From assembly GCA_047967505.1 (NCBI GenBank), contig CM106540.1: a stretch of DNA of 64,000 nucleotides; one strand, 5' to 3'. A program made the translations under genes and the position numbers. This DNA is from Dipteris shenzhenensis. Taxonomy: Eukaryota > Polypodiophyta > Polypodiopsida > Gleicheniales. Shown piece after piece: positions 21,261 through 33,492 of this stretch; the stretch's first letter is position 1, and every line of letters begins with the position of its first letter. The notes beneath the pieces were generated by a model that saw only the letters and a list, made by a program, of their open reading frames with translations, searched no databases and was not told where the DNA came from.

Positions 21261-21517
21261 TGACAAAATATGAAGAGGGGAGAGGAGAAGAGTGGAGATG
21301 AGGAGAGAGGGCACAGCTAGAGAGCACACCACAAATGACTAACTGTACACTAGAATTAGTTGAAAAAATAGAATATATACAAACCCTTTTAGGGTTAGGG
21401 TTAGGGGATCTAACCCTTTCCTTTATAGCACTCTATAAGGTTAGTGCTATGCACATATGATCACGTGATGGTGCTATGCACACATGATCACATGATGTTG
21501 AGCGTGAACTCTCAACA
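21261..21517 (-). repeat. Copia-B 3' LTR (257 bp)
   Basis: On the minus strand it starts TGTTGAGAGTTCACGC and ends CATATTTTGTCA. It contains two TTAGGG units plus a TTTTAGGG, and a TATATATT box. Confidence 0.95.
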
Positions 21518-21529
21518 CCTTCCCTCAAG
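21518..21529 (-). other. Polypurine tract, Copia-B
   Basis: On the minus strand CTTGAGGGAAGG lies directly against the 3' LTR start. Confidence 0.75.
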
Positions 21530-21605
21530 ATCAACATCATGAAGTAGGCCTTCCCTCAAGATGATGATTCTAGGGAATCGAAGAAGGACTGAGCATTACA
21601 TTCCA

Positions 21606-22190
21606 TCACACCCCTTTAATGGGAATGTCCTTCCTCTGCATCAAACCAAGAGCTAGTCGGTGTTTCTCGAATAGCTCTTTACCGAGTGGTTTGGTAAAGA
21701 TGTCTGCAACGTTTTCTTTGCTATCACAATCCTGCAGTGTGATGTCACCAAGTAACACTCTTTCTCTGATGAAGTGCTCTCTGACATCAATGTGCTTTGT
21801 TCTGGAGTGATATACTGGATTTTTGGCCAATGCTTGAGCCGATTGATTATCACAGTATATTGTTGTTGGCTTTGACTCATCAAAGTAATCTATTTCTGAC
21901 AATAGTCTTCTGAGCCATATAGCCTCACATGCACCTGTAGTGAGTGCTCTATATTCTGCTTCAGTCGAAGACAAAGAAACAGTTGGCTGTTTGTTTGACA
22001 ACCATGATATAGCACCTTGACCAAGGAAAAATGCATATCCCTGTGTCGATCTCCTGGTCTCATGATCTCCAGCATAGTCACTATCATAGTATCCATGCAA
22101 CCGTGGATGACTTCCTCTGTATTCTATCCCAAATTGTCTTGTACCTCTGATGTATCTCAAGACTCTTTTGGCTGCATTCCAGTGAGACTA
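21606..22190 (-). pseudogene. Copia-B RNase H
   Basis: The minus frame reads HWNAAKRVLRYIRGT, YDSDYAGDHETRRSTQG, SLSSTEAEYRALTT, IYCDNQSAQALAKNP, TKHIDVREHFIRE and the natural C-terminus ENVADIFTKPLGK. The RNase H acidic residues are present. The domain is complete and ends at a natural stop at 21606. It is separated from RT by a TAG at 22188-22190, where NPK is followed by the stop and SHWNA; CAG there would restore the frame. Confidence 0.94.
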
Positions 22191-23225
22191 TTTTGGATTT
22201 GCCATAAACTGTGCTAGTGAGCTTACTGCATAACAAATATCTGGCCATGTGATTGTCAGATATATAAGAGATCCAATGAGTTGCCTGTAGTATCTATCAT
22301 TGATTGTAGGCTTTTCTGAATCTTTAGTAAGTTTCAAACTCTGTTCCATGGGAGTGGCTGCAATCTTGCAATCTGCCATATGAAACTTCTTCAGGAGACT
22401 ATCAACATATTTGAGCTGACTCATGAATGTGCTATCTGAATCTCTCCAGAACTCAATTCCAAGACAATAGTGCATAAGTCCAAGATCTTTCATGTCGAAC
22501 TCTACAGATAAGTCTTGTTTTAATTTTCTGATGAAGCTATCCTTGCTTCCTGTCACAATCAGATCATCTACGTACAAAAGTGCAATCGTAATATCTTCCC
22601 CTTGAACTTTGTAGTAGAGAGTATGATCTGCATTGGACTTCGTGTATCCCAGTTCAGCAAAATACTTGTCAATTCTACTGTACCAACTTCTAGGTGCTTG
22701 CTTTAAGCCGTAGAGTCTTTTCTTGAGATGGCAAACCTTGTTCTCTTTTCCTGGTTCAACATAATCAGCTGGTTGTTGCATGTAGACTTCCTCGTCTAGA
22801 TAACCATTGAGAAATGCATTCTTGACATCGAGCTGATACACATTCCATTTACTGAGTGTTGCTAGTGATATCAAGAACCGTATGGAATCCATCTTTACTA
22901 CTGGAGCATAAGTCTCATCATAATCTTGGCCATATTGTTGTGCAAATCCTTTTGCAACTAATCTAGCTTTGTATCTCTGAATACTGCCATCTGGATTGTA
23001 CTTCACTTTGTATACCCATTTGTTGGCTATGGCCTTCTTTCCTGGTGGAAGGTCGCATAATTCCCAAGTGTTATATTTATACAAAGCACCCATTTCTTCA
23101 TTCATAGCAGTTTGCCATTCTGGCTTATCTACTGCATCTTCGAAGTACACTGGCTCTTCTGTAGCCATGATGGTAGTCATAAGAGCATAGTTGGTGGTTT
23201 CCACCTGAATTGCTTTGCCTTTCTA
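22188..23225 (-). pseudogene. Copia-B reverse transcriptase (RVT_2)
   Basis: Blocks in order are WQTAMNEEMGAL, ANKWVYKVKYN, KARLVAKGFAQ, QLDVKNAFLNGYL, LKKRLYGLKQAPRSWY, catalytic YVDD at 22563-22574, and GLMHYCLGIEF. All RT motifs look intact. Stops bound it at 22188 (TAG) and at 23223-23225 (TAG), both in the same frame as the rest of the polyprotein. It copies element RNA into cDNA. Confidence 0.95.
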
Positions 23226-23276
23226 AGCATATGTCAATCTGGCTGGTGGTCTGCTTTCCTTAGTAGATCGTCTGAG

Positions 23277-24323
23277 CTACTGTGGCACTGCTTGGGGTGT
23301 TGCTGGCAATTCTTGCTCTTCTTCATCAACCTGTTCTGTAGATGATTGTGAAGTCGATGCTTCTATCTCCTGTGTAGGTGAGGTTTTCCATTCTGATTCC
23401 TCATCGAAGATTACATCTCTGGAGATAATGACTTTGCGGTTGATGGGATCATACAATTTGTATGCTTTGCTTTCTTCACTGTAGCCAACCATGATGCATT
23501 TGCATGAATTCGCATCCAATTTCCTGTGATGATCATCATGTATGTGGGCATATGCTATGCAACCAAATATACGGAGATGCCCAATGCGTGGCTTGTGTCC
23601 AGTGAATGCTTCATAAGGAGTCATACCTTGTATTGGTTTGGTAGGAAGCCGATTAAGCAAGTAGTTAGCTGTAGCTATTGCTTCTGCCCAATACTGATTC
23701 GGAAGATGCTTTTCACTAAGCATTGCTCTAGCACTGTCTGCTAAAGTCCCATTCTTCCTTTCAGCTCTTGCATTTTGCTGAGGAGTATCTGCACATGTGA
23801 ATTGTCTTCGAATGCCGTGATTTTTGCAAAAGTTCATGAAGGCTGAAGACATGTATTCACCTCCTCTGCTGTCTGATCTCATGACCTTGATCTTTCTGCC
23901 TGTTTGGTTTTCTACCATGGCTTTGAATTCTTGAAATCTGGCAAACACTTCAGATTTCTCTTTCAGAAAGTAGACCCAACAATATCTGCTGTAGTCGTCG
24001 ATGAAGGTCAAGTAATAAAGTGAACCATTGATGCTGTGGGTCTGGGCATAACCCCATACATCTGTATGAATCAAATCAAGAATACCTCATGCACGAGAGG
24101 TACTTCTGACAAAGTTGGTTCGCTTTTGTTTGCCGAAGCAGCATGCTTCACAAACCTTTCCAAGAAACTGTAGCTTCGGAATCCCAATTGCCATATTTTG
24201 ATTCCTGAGGTCTAACAAGTACTTGAAGTTGACATGACCATATCTCTTGTGCCATTTTGCAGATAGTGGCATCTGTTGCATTTGAGCTGACATGGCATGC
24301 TTATCTAGTACTGTAGCTAGCAT
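23277..24323 (-). pseudogene. Copia-B GAG-pre-integrase and integrase
   Basis: The segment starts with KWHKRYGHVNFKYL and CEACCFGKQKR (zinc-binding). After a TGA at 24087-24089, integrase follows: IHTDVWG and TFIDDYSRY, a serine-arginine-glycine insertion in the usual SDRGGEYMS block (it reads SDSRGGEY), TPQQNARAERKN with the catalytic Glu, and the C-terminal MVGYSEESKAYKLYD. A TAG at 23277-23279 ends it. The extra Ser (3 bp) beside the second catalytic Asp is absent from the relative at 34.6 kb. Confidence 0.93.
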
Positions 24324-24326
24324 CCT

Positions 24327-25856
24327 CTATAAGCATCCTTCCTTGACACCTTTTGCTACTAGCTGACCTCTTTTGGATTTGTCTCTGATAGTGCATTCAT
24401 CACCGTCGAAGATGACTTTGTAGTTGTGTTCCGTCATTTGACCTACTGAGAAAAGGTTCTTGCTGAGCTTCGGAACATAGAGCACATCTTTGACTAATCC
24501 TTTTGTACCAGTGAAATTGCTCATAGGGATAACACCTGTCCCTTGAATCGGATTCGGTGTATTGTCTGCTGTGTAGATAACATTCTTTTGACCTTCTAAT
24601 GGCTTCATTTCTGTGAACCATTCCTGATGATTTGTCATATGAGATGATGCACCGCTGTCGATGTACCAAGGATCCTGTTCCACTTGGTCGACTTGATAAC
24701 TGAAATCCTCTTTGAGATTGAAATCAGTGTCTAGGTGCATTGTATTAGTCTGATGCAATTCCTCACTTGCAAGAAACATATTTCCATGTTCATTTGCAAA
24801 ATGACTGTGACTAGAATGTCCACCACGATGATTTCCTCTTCCTTGGGAAGTCCCTCGATTACTGCTGGATTGACTGCCTTGGTCATACTGCTTCTTGCGG
24901 CAATCTCTTTCATAGTGTCCAAACTTGTGACAATAGTTGCATTGAATGTTTAACACATTGGTGGATGCATTCCCTCGTCCTTGGAATCTTTCTCGATTGG
25001 AATGATTTCCTCTTTGCTGATTCTGATGTTGTTGAGGATGATGCTGATGCTGATGCTGATTTTGACTTTGTTGATGATGACTACTTTTCTGATATGATTT
25101 ACCTCTGTTTCTACCTTTGCCTTTGCTTCTGTCTGAAGCTGTGAATGCCTGATCATTAGAATGACCTTTACGTGCTTGAATGGCCTGAGTCCTGAGTTCT
25201 TCACCAAGTAGAACTGACTGAAGTTCTTTCAGTGTTGGAATTTGCCGTTGGATGGCAATACTCTGGACTAGATTCTCATATCCTTCTCCTAGTCCATTCA
25301 GGATTACTTGAACCATTTCTGTGGAATTCATAGTCTCTCCTGCTGCTGCAAGTTGATTGTTGTAGTCTTTGATGCGGAGTACATAAGCATGACCGGTTTC
25401 ACTGCTGTTGCGGAAACTCTGGTTGATCCGGTTTCTCAGGGTGAGAATCCTGGATGTGTTCTTGGACTCGTAGAGAGCTGCGAACATATCCCATGCTTCT
25501 TTTGATGTCTTGACTGTGTTGAGCTGTCCTAGCATGACATCTTGCACATTCTGCTTGATCAGGTGATAGGCATACTTGTCTTTCTTATCCCATTCTGCTT
25601 GAGCTCAGGCAATGGCAGGATCTGCTACTGGTGTGGAAACTGTTTATGTAGATGTAGATCCCGTTGCTAGTGCTGTGACAACAGATGGAGTAGAGCTACT
25701 GGTGGCTGGATCGGCCAATGGTCTAGGTATGGATCCATCGACATACTCCCCGTTGTCCTGAAGCACAAGAATGGTCTCCATTCGGTATTTCCATGTACCA
25801 TAATTGGAGTTGTCTAACTTAGCAGATGCCTCCAGATTGAGGTTGCTAGTCGACAT
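24327..25856 (-). pseudogene. Copia-B gag and protease
   Basis: It starts at ATG 25856 (MSTSNLNLEASAKL). The gag N-terminal block YGTWKYRMETIL is followed by TAA at 25644-25646 and TGA at 25605-25607. Next come EWDKKDKYAY and UBN2, a Gln/His/Asn-rich linker, the zinc knuckle CNYCHKFGHYERDC near 24940-24899, and protease WYIDSGASSHMTN with DSG at 24651-24659. The segment ends at TAG 24327-24329, where the relative at 34.1 kb has TAC. The relative at 48.4 kb has CAA at the first stop but shares the TGA. Confidence 0.93.
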
Positions 25857-28093
25857 GGTGCAAACAATGTACTCAAAAGTGTCGTGAAAAACTCTGTATG
25901 AATCAACTGCAAATACACTGAAGATGCCAAGTGAAATCTCTGTACCGTCGGTGAAGATAGAACTACAGTATATAAGATCTGATCTGTGTTACAAGGCTTG
26001 TGGCAATGATGCCGGGAATAGCCAAGAGGCTTTACAAGGCTGAAAAATGATGTGCACGATGCCGTGAGATAGCCAAATAGGCTTTACAATGGTGGCATGT
26101 GTGTGTGAAATCAAGTGCTATCTGCCCACTGAATCAATCTGCAATGCCTTTGAACTCTGAAGTCTGCTCACTGAACTGATGAACGTAAGGTTTCAGGTAA
26201 TGTAATGATGTGAAATCGGATGTGAGTGTATGGACTGACTCCGAGTAGGTACTAGTTGGGAATTTCGGGCATGGCTTAGATTGGCAACTTGGGGAATTCA
26301 AAGCGTCCCCTCTATGGCGATCTAGTCTACTCTGATCTAGATCTAAACCAACCGTCAATCGATGAAAGAGCAGCAAATAATTCCTTTTCTTTTGTTCTTT
26401 TTAAGTGCTAGGTCAGATGCGTCGATGTAGAGGCAAATGTGCGTGAAGGAAGTGGTTTTGCCGGTGAGGCTCAAATGTGAGTGTAACTTGTGCCAAAATG
26501 TGCGTGTGATGTAATGACCGCGTAGAGCACGAAAAATCAAGCGACTTTCCTTTTTGGAGCACCCTCAAATTCTTCCTGGATCAAGAGATATGACTTGATC
26601 TAGGTGGAGGGGCAAAAGGAGTGCAAATGGTGCTCAATGATGATGTGTCACTGTGAGTCACATGCAGTGATGATGTGGCACTGTGCTTAGCAAGAGGTGT
26701 GCCAGTGAAGCTCTGTGCTGAGGTGGCAGGAGTGTGCACATGCAGTGTGTGCACAGTGTGCCTGGCAAGGGACTGTGCCTGCAGGGGTCAGTGCTGATTG
26801 GACTGCTGAGGTGGCAGTGCTGAGGTGGCACAGATGATGTCAGCAAGGTGATGTGGCAATGCTGATGTGGCTTGATGATGTGGCCTGGTGATGTGGCACA
26901 GATGACGTGGCACTGATGACATGGCACAGGTGATGTGGCCTAATGATGTGGCACTGATGACATGGCAGTCGGTGATGATGTGGACTGCTTACGTGGCCGA
27001 TGACATGGTGCGAATGATGTGGCACTGTGGATAAGGTTACCACGTGTCAGATTCATGTATCTGCCATGTGGTAGATAAGATGACGTGGTGGATTGATGAC
27101 GTGGCAGTTGTGGCTAAGGCTATCTGCCATGTGTCGCAAGGAGGGAGACCGGAATCGAATGTCTGAAATGCCGACGGAATCTCGAGATTCTGTCGTCTTC
27201 TCCGATGGAGGCTCTTCTGGTGTACACAGTTGAATGGCCGCCGATCGAGAAGAGCTTTCTGGGTCTCGCATCAAGTTCTTGTGTAGCGATGGCGGCAAGA
27301 TCTTGCCCAAGGCCGATGGACGCTTTTCTCAAGGTTTCGCATTTCCATCGGCACATAGCTTCCTCTTCTCGTGTCAGCCGGTGTCCGCGCTGCTCACATT
27401 CTCCGACTTTATTGTGAGACGAAAACGCTCCGGATATGATTGCATTTTGCGAGCCGTTGCCTGCACGGTCTCATCCGCGACTGGGGAAATTCCCGCAGTA
27501 ACTGTTTGCTTACAGGCCTTGCGTTTTTGCCGCCCTTTGTTCCAACATGTCGATGCTTGAAAGAGGCACCTCCGTGGAATCTAATGCTCTCTTAGAGACC
27601 TCTATGAAAAGAAGCAGAATCTTAGGCGAATCGCGAGCGAGGTTGGCTCCATGGCTCGTGGACATTGCTTGGCAGATCTGTTACATGTGAGGAGCTATGA
27701 GTAGTCGTGGCTTGGAGAGGTAAGCTAGAAGCCGTTGATGGGCTGGAGATACACAGCAGCCAGAGCTGTGTGGACGGAGTTGGTTGCCTCTCTCTCTCAA
27801 AGCCTTAGTAAGAAACTGGTCTCTCTTCAACTCAAAGAATTCACCATCTCTTGCTCTAAGAAGAAGAAGAACAAATCCTCATAGATCTGTCTCACAAAAT
27901 GAATTGAAATCCTCACAAGGAAACTCAAGAAATGAACGGAAATCTCTTAAGGAATGACAGAAATTTTCTCTCAAATGGACAGATGAAGATCTCTCATCGG
28001 AAGTGGACTCTCACGGAGAACACTCAAGAGAACTCTCAATCTCACAATCTCTCTCACACTCTCAAGAATCACAATGTCTCAACGGAAGACAAG
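25857..28093 (-). other. Copia-B untranslated leader (~2.2 kb)
   Basis: No conserved frame exists between primer site and gag. The leader includes an ACGTGGC/GATGTGGC-rich block at about 26640-27120 and a region with many CTCTC phrases near 27780-28090. Parts are conserved in three other places (about 32936-33490, 42960-43880 and 47517-48202), so it belongs to the family. Frames up to 108 codons on either strand (27234-27560) have no recognised domain, although the stretch 27130-27600 is GC-richer. Confidence 0.7.
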
Positions 28094-28108
28094 GGAGCTC
28101 TGATACCA
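28094..28108 (-). other. Primer binding site, Copia-B
   Basis: On the minus strand TGGTATCAGAGCTCC follows the LTR end directly. It is the standard initiator-Met primer site. Confidence 0.9.
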
Positions 28109-28365
28109 TGACAAAATATGAAGAGGGGAGAGGAGAAGAGTGGAGATGAGGAGAGAGGGCACAGCTAGAGAGCACACCACAAATGACTAACTGTACACTA
28201 GAATTAGTTGAAAAAATAGAATATATACAAACCCTTTTAGGGTTAGGGTTAGGGGATCTAACCCTTTCCTTTATAGCACTCTATAAGGTTAGTGCTATGC
28301 ACATATGATCACGTGATGGTGCTATGCACATATGATCACATGATGTTGAGCGTGAACTCTCAACA
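28109..28365 (-). repeat. Copia-B 5' LTR (257 bp)
   Basis: It matches the left LTR except for one base near 28330, with the TATA-like GAATATATAC at 28219-28228. AACCC follows at 28366-28370. Confidence 0.95.
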
Positions 28366-28370
28366 AACCC

Positions 28371-29400
28371 TTTGTCCAAATCAGCTAGATCATGTTATTT
28401 GTATTTCAGTAGATTAGGAATATGAGGAAGTGGAATGTGCTGAAAGCAGATCGGTGTTTATGGTACTGTGTTTCCATAAACACTTGTTTGAGAGGTTCTG
28501 TGGCAGAGTTGGTCAAACAGAATTCAGCAAAAAGGACAATAGTGTTCCTATGCTGCTGCACGAGGTTTCGAATGAACTCAATGGAGCAAATGACATTTCT
28601 GAGTAGGCATGTAAATACAAAGGAGCAAGTAAGGGCTTTGAATTCTTCATAAAGGTAGGTTACATGTGCCCTTCTTCCTACACCTTATTTGTTTTGTTTC
28701 TACTTTTGTAGGCCTACAAGCTTCTGCAGGATCTAATCCCTAAGCAACATGTGTTCTTGACGTTGGATTAATACCCATATGTTGCTAGAAAAATTCTTGC
28801 ATTGCAGTTTCATCCCAAAAAGTATGTTCACTGCAAGGAGTCGAGACATTCTGTCGAGCAATATGTTCGGCAAGCTGATGTTCTTGAATAGCCCTGAGTC
28901 CTAGAATTTTGTCACTTTTGTGACTGTCATTCCATTGTCATTCTCATGGCTTTTGTCCATGGCAAGCCATGGGTTTTGCACGAGTGTAGATTACACAAGT
29001 ATTTTGTTCACTAGGTTTAACTCACCCATACACTCATTTTTCGAAAGAATGATTGCATCCCATGTAAGCCTCGATTTGAATGCAACAAATGATGAAAACA
29101 GGTGGCAGCGCTTAATACAGCAAGCTATGATACCCATTCAAAGACACAAGATTTCTCCTTTTCAACCTATCAAGAATGATGTCAATGCCGACTGGCATAG
29201 ATTCACTTTCCCCAAAATCAAAGTTCCAATCATCAGACAAACCTATGATGCGGGACGAGCCACAAGACCCAGTAATCCAACGTGGAGCAAGGTGTGAAGT
29301 AAACATAGTCGTAGGAATCAGGAACAGAGATCCGACAACACAAGCAAGCACAGGCAAACTGCCAAAGAAATTAGTTAGTAGTGAATAGAGCTACGACTCT
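28371..29400 (+). other. Unassigned stretch with exon-like open segments
   Basis: The frame 28422-28652, and a segment after a splice-acceptor-like TTCTACTTTTGTAG at about 28711 (AYKLLQDLIPKQHVFLTL, then ILALQFHPKKYVHCKESRHSVEQYVRQADVLE), look protein-like but are broken by stops near 28769 and 28890. I do not recognise the family. The frame 28920-29297 has no feature I can name. It may be the remains of the host gene whose repeat Copia-B entered. Confidence 0.35.
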
Positions 29401-32220
29401 ATTCAAAAGAAAGAAACGAATGGGCAAAGGGAGAGCAAGATGAACCTGGAGAAGCGAACGGAACGCTGGAGAAGAGCAGAATGCTCTGAGATTTGAATTT
29501 GGGGTGGGCGAATTGAGCGCGAAACAATGATGTGGGTCTCGAAAAGCAGGCAAAGTTTGCGAGCGCAGGAGGTCCTCGCTGCCGATGCCATTATAGTGGG
29601 GACTGTTGTGAAACATGAGATGGGCAGGGCAAAATCTACTACCACATATGAGAGTCTAATTCTTCACTCACTCAATTGAGGCTCTTTACAGACTGCCACA
29701 AAACAATTGCTACATGAATTGTTAACACGTGCTAACAATTTCCCACTCCATAGCAACCACACAAACTTGCCAGTATAAAATGCACTTCCTACCATGATTT
29801 TACCCTTAGCAAGGTAGAGTTTCCTCCCCTCTATCCTGCCCCCTCTCCTTTCCCTCCTCTTTTGAGAGATGTGAGTAGTTTTCTAATTTTGTTGGAGGAC
29901 CGTGCGCCCGGGACATTGTTCATTCATTGGGCACTCGGTGTGTAATGGGCTGCCCGCATTGCTCGAGAGATGCTGAAATACCTTATGTTCTCCCAACCTA
30001 AGGACTCTTCCCAAGCCATCCACGTAGGAAGCAAGGTTTGCAATCTAGGCATTCTATGGTGTAATGGGTTGGCCACCTGCTTTCCCATTGTTACAATGGC
30101 CGCCTAGTGACAAGCACAATTCAATCTGTAAACAACCTTAGGTAGGATTCACAAACAATCGCCCATTGCTCTGGAATATGAGTGTACTTCCACATGGCAA
30201 TCTTTAATAGGCCATTCCTTTTGATGTCACTAGAGAATTTAATGGGCAGTCTTCCCATGCTGCCCAAGGTGCGGACATCTAAAAAAGTGGGCCATTGAAC
30301 AAAGAATCCTTTACTAGCTCAAGAAACAATGTTCACAGTTCATCAAACACTATGTAAAGCAAATAGTGCCCAAAGGCTATAACGTCCAGAGGATGTGCAG
30401 ACATTTGTGAATCCTACCTTAATTTGGTTTGCAAAACCCTTTCACACCTTAACAAGGCTTGCCATGGAGCAACAACAACTCATGGGATTTTTGCGTTCAC
30501 CCATGTGAGCTAGTTATCCTAAGTGGTATGCCCCTCATAGATTGTCATGTGTGTGATAGGTAGAATCTTTTTTATATGCTGCTATTCATGAGATTGTCAG
30601 CACATGGCCACCTTAGTCAACAAGTGGGTTCTCAACCTGTGGCATGAATCTCACAAAGAAACATTTCTTGAAGCCTCGGAGGCAAATTTCAAAGTCCAAG
30701 GTTGATTATGAGGTGCACATCTGGAACGAGGTTCTAAAAATAGAGCAATCACTTGAGTTTAGTTCAATGGCTCAGAAGCTTAAGGTTCAATAGAGGTGGT
30801 CAGACACTCGATCAATAAACAAGAGTGCAAGCTACAGTGAAACAATTGTGCATGCATACATAGTCTATTATTGTGCACGACCGCAAGTAGAGCATGTCTA
30901 CTTGTATAAATTTTACAAGTCACAATGCCCAAGAATATACATGAGAAATCAATCTAGGATGTATTTTCTTGATTTCTCGCATTCATTTGTAAGTTGCACA
31001 CAATTATCCCACACATGGAAATCTTTCATACGCTTTTGCATCTATTTAATAGCATAAACAAGTATTTACATTGACGTCTATTCCTCCCCATGAGTGCATG
31101 AGGTTCTACCACATATGAGTAGCTTGAATGAGTTAGGTTTGCACTCATGCTGAGAGAACATGAGGACAATTCCATCAATATTGCTCCCCACCCTCAGGAC
31201 CATGATGTGGCCACAAGCTCCCAGGCATAGCGCTCAAGTTCAAATTGAGTATTGATCCTTGTGCAATGAGAAACCTCACATCAACTGAGCTCTAGCTCTA
31301 TGGGAACCAAACAACAAGCACCCTTGTAGAGCCTACAACTTAGTGCTTCCAAAAGATCCCCCTAGAACACATCATCTCCAACTCTAAGCAAGTGAAATCT
31401 AAGCCAGCAAAACTTGACTCCCCAAGGATGGAGTTCCTCAAGAAGTAAGCACAACCGACTAGATGCCAAGCCACTTCCCTTAGCCTTGGATATGCTCTTA
31501 CATGAAGCACTGCCCCTCTCTAAGCTAAGGCACGATTCCTACATTTTGGACGCCCAAGTTTTTGTGGCCCCCACCGACCAAATTGCATCCCAAATAGAAG
31601 GGTTGATGCCACAACCAAATTGCATCCTAAATAGAAGGGTTGGATGGCTAATGTGGGTATGGTATTGGGTTGGGAACGTAATATAGACATGGCAGATTAG
31701 GGGGTTTCTTGATTCGTCCTTTCTTCCACTATCACCCTTTGCTCATTCATCAATGTGCATCCCTAAAGTGAGCTGGAAGAGAGGGGATTACAACATGTTA
31801 TGTATCCCCACAGACATTGGATTATATTAGGACAATCTCTAGGGACATATCTTACCTTCCTTAGCACTCCACAAGGACATCTAGAGGTGCATGTAGCTAG
31901 AAGAGGTCTTGCTCATATGGGACTTCAATGCCAAGACCAACGACGTGTGTGTGTGTGTAAAAATAGCAAGAGAGTATGTCCCCCTATACATTGATACATA
32001 CATTTAAGTATTTGCATGTGGCATTTTAGTTTAGTTCATTTCTTCTTATTTCTTGTCATAAATCTCTAGAATCTTCCACTATACAAGATTGTAAGACTGG
32101 ATACATGGCTTAAGTGTACTAAATGTATGAGAATGCTTGAGGGGTAGATTTATATTTAAAGCCTCTATTGACTGGCAAGTTCTTTGTATAGAAGTAGATG
32201 ATGAAATTAAAGTTAGATTT
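29401..32220. other. Unassigned repeat-like intergenic stretch
   Basis: No protein-like frame with recognised domains. A short direct repeat of about 29 bp (ACCAAATTGCATCC...GAAGGGTTG) occurs at about 31577 and 31614. Frames such as 31414-31686 and 30848-31057 look random. Confidence 0.4.
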
Positions 32221-32246
32221 TCACACACACACACACACACACACAA
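32221..32246. repeat. (CA)n microsatellite
   Basis: About 12 CA units in a row starting at TCACACAC. Confidence 0.95.
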
Positions 32247-32935
32247 AACTAAATATGTGACTTACTGCATATTCACTACTTTAGCTCTATTCATTAATTT
32301 AGTTGAATTTTTACCTACTTTTTGCGATCATAAACTGCGACTAAAGAAATACTTAAAATATCTAACAAGACACCTTCTACCAGGCCATTATAGAAAATTT
32401 CATTCTTTAATTTTGTGTCATTTTAATCATTTGATTCTTCTTGCTAAGAATCTACTTGTTGCTTATGTTTACCTATGTATGTAATGTCCTTCCATGTCCT
32501 TGTTGAAGATAGAAGCATGAAGAGATATATCCCTATTATATGACTTGATGAATAGTGCTGGTGATGGGCCTACCATAGGATTAAGTTAGCCAAATGTACG
32601 TTGGATATAAGGCCACAGGTCTTCTTGATTGCACGTCTCTTCTTTTGGTGCTTAATTCTATAGATCTAACCAAATTTTTAAATTGTATATATAATATGTT
32701 GGTGAAAGTTTCCAAATATATTTATTTATTATATAAAACTTTGGCGAATTTTCATGGACTTTATTTATAAATTTATAATCTTAAAGGCTAAACCTAGCTC
32801 TTTTTTTAATTTTAGTTTCAAATTGTGGCAAATATACTAAGCTTTTTTTTTTATAAAAGCATATAAACTTTCACAAGACATATAAAACTTTCGCTTATTA
32901 ACGAAACTAACGTGAAAAAATCATCCTTGACTCTG
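32247..32935. other. AT-rich unassigned stretch
   Basis: No coding signal is visible. Around 32680-32900 phrases such as TGGCGAATTTTC and AAACTTTCGC resemble those at 13900-14050 and may come from one diverged repeat family. Confidence 0.4.
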
Positions 32936-33492
32936 ACCCCCTCTACAGGCACAACCCCTCTGCAAGCACACATAGTCACTACATGTGCACTTGATTGCCA
33001 CCTCAGCACAAGGCTCCACAGGCACAGTCCCTGCTAGGCACAGTCATTGCATCTGACCCCCTAACTACCACATCATCATTGAGCACATTTGCACTCATTT
33101 TGCCCCTCCACCTAGATCAAGTTGTATCTCTTGATTCAAGAATAAATTGAGGGCGCTCCGAAAAGGAAAATCAATCAATTTTTCATGCTCTACATGCTCG
33201 TCACATCATGCACACATTTTGTCACAAGTATCACTCACTTTTGGGCCTCGCCGCCACTGACAAATCCACTTCCTACACACACATTAGGCTCTACATCGAT
33301 GCATCTGACACAGCACATAAAATAAACCAAAGAAAAGAAATTATTTTTTGTTCTTTCATCGATCGACAGTTGGTATTGATCTAGATCAGAGTAGACTAGA
33401 TCGCCATACATGGGACGCTTTGAATTTCCCCAAGTTGCCAATGTAAGCCATGCCCAAAATTCCTGACTAGTTCCTACTCGAAGTCAATCCCT

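Larger units (their letters stand above)
21261..28365 (-). mobile_element. Copia-B: full-length Ty1/copia element (7.1 kb) with long leader
   Basis: The element has 257-bp LTRs that differ by a single base by my reading, perfect AACCC duplications, a primer site at the right LTR, a purine tract at the left LTR, a 2.2-kb leader, and gag to RNase H. All coding blocks lie in one frame from 25856 to 21606, interrupted only by stop codons, with no frameshift. Related but incomplete copies are at 13303 (LTR), 32936-35095, about 42960-43880 (leader) and 47517-48946. Confidence 0.96.

Noticed and set aside
29300-29400. Second tRNA-like sequence near 29.3 kb
   Set aside because: No acceptor stem or T arm could be folded.
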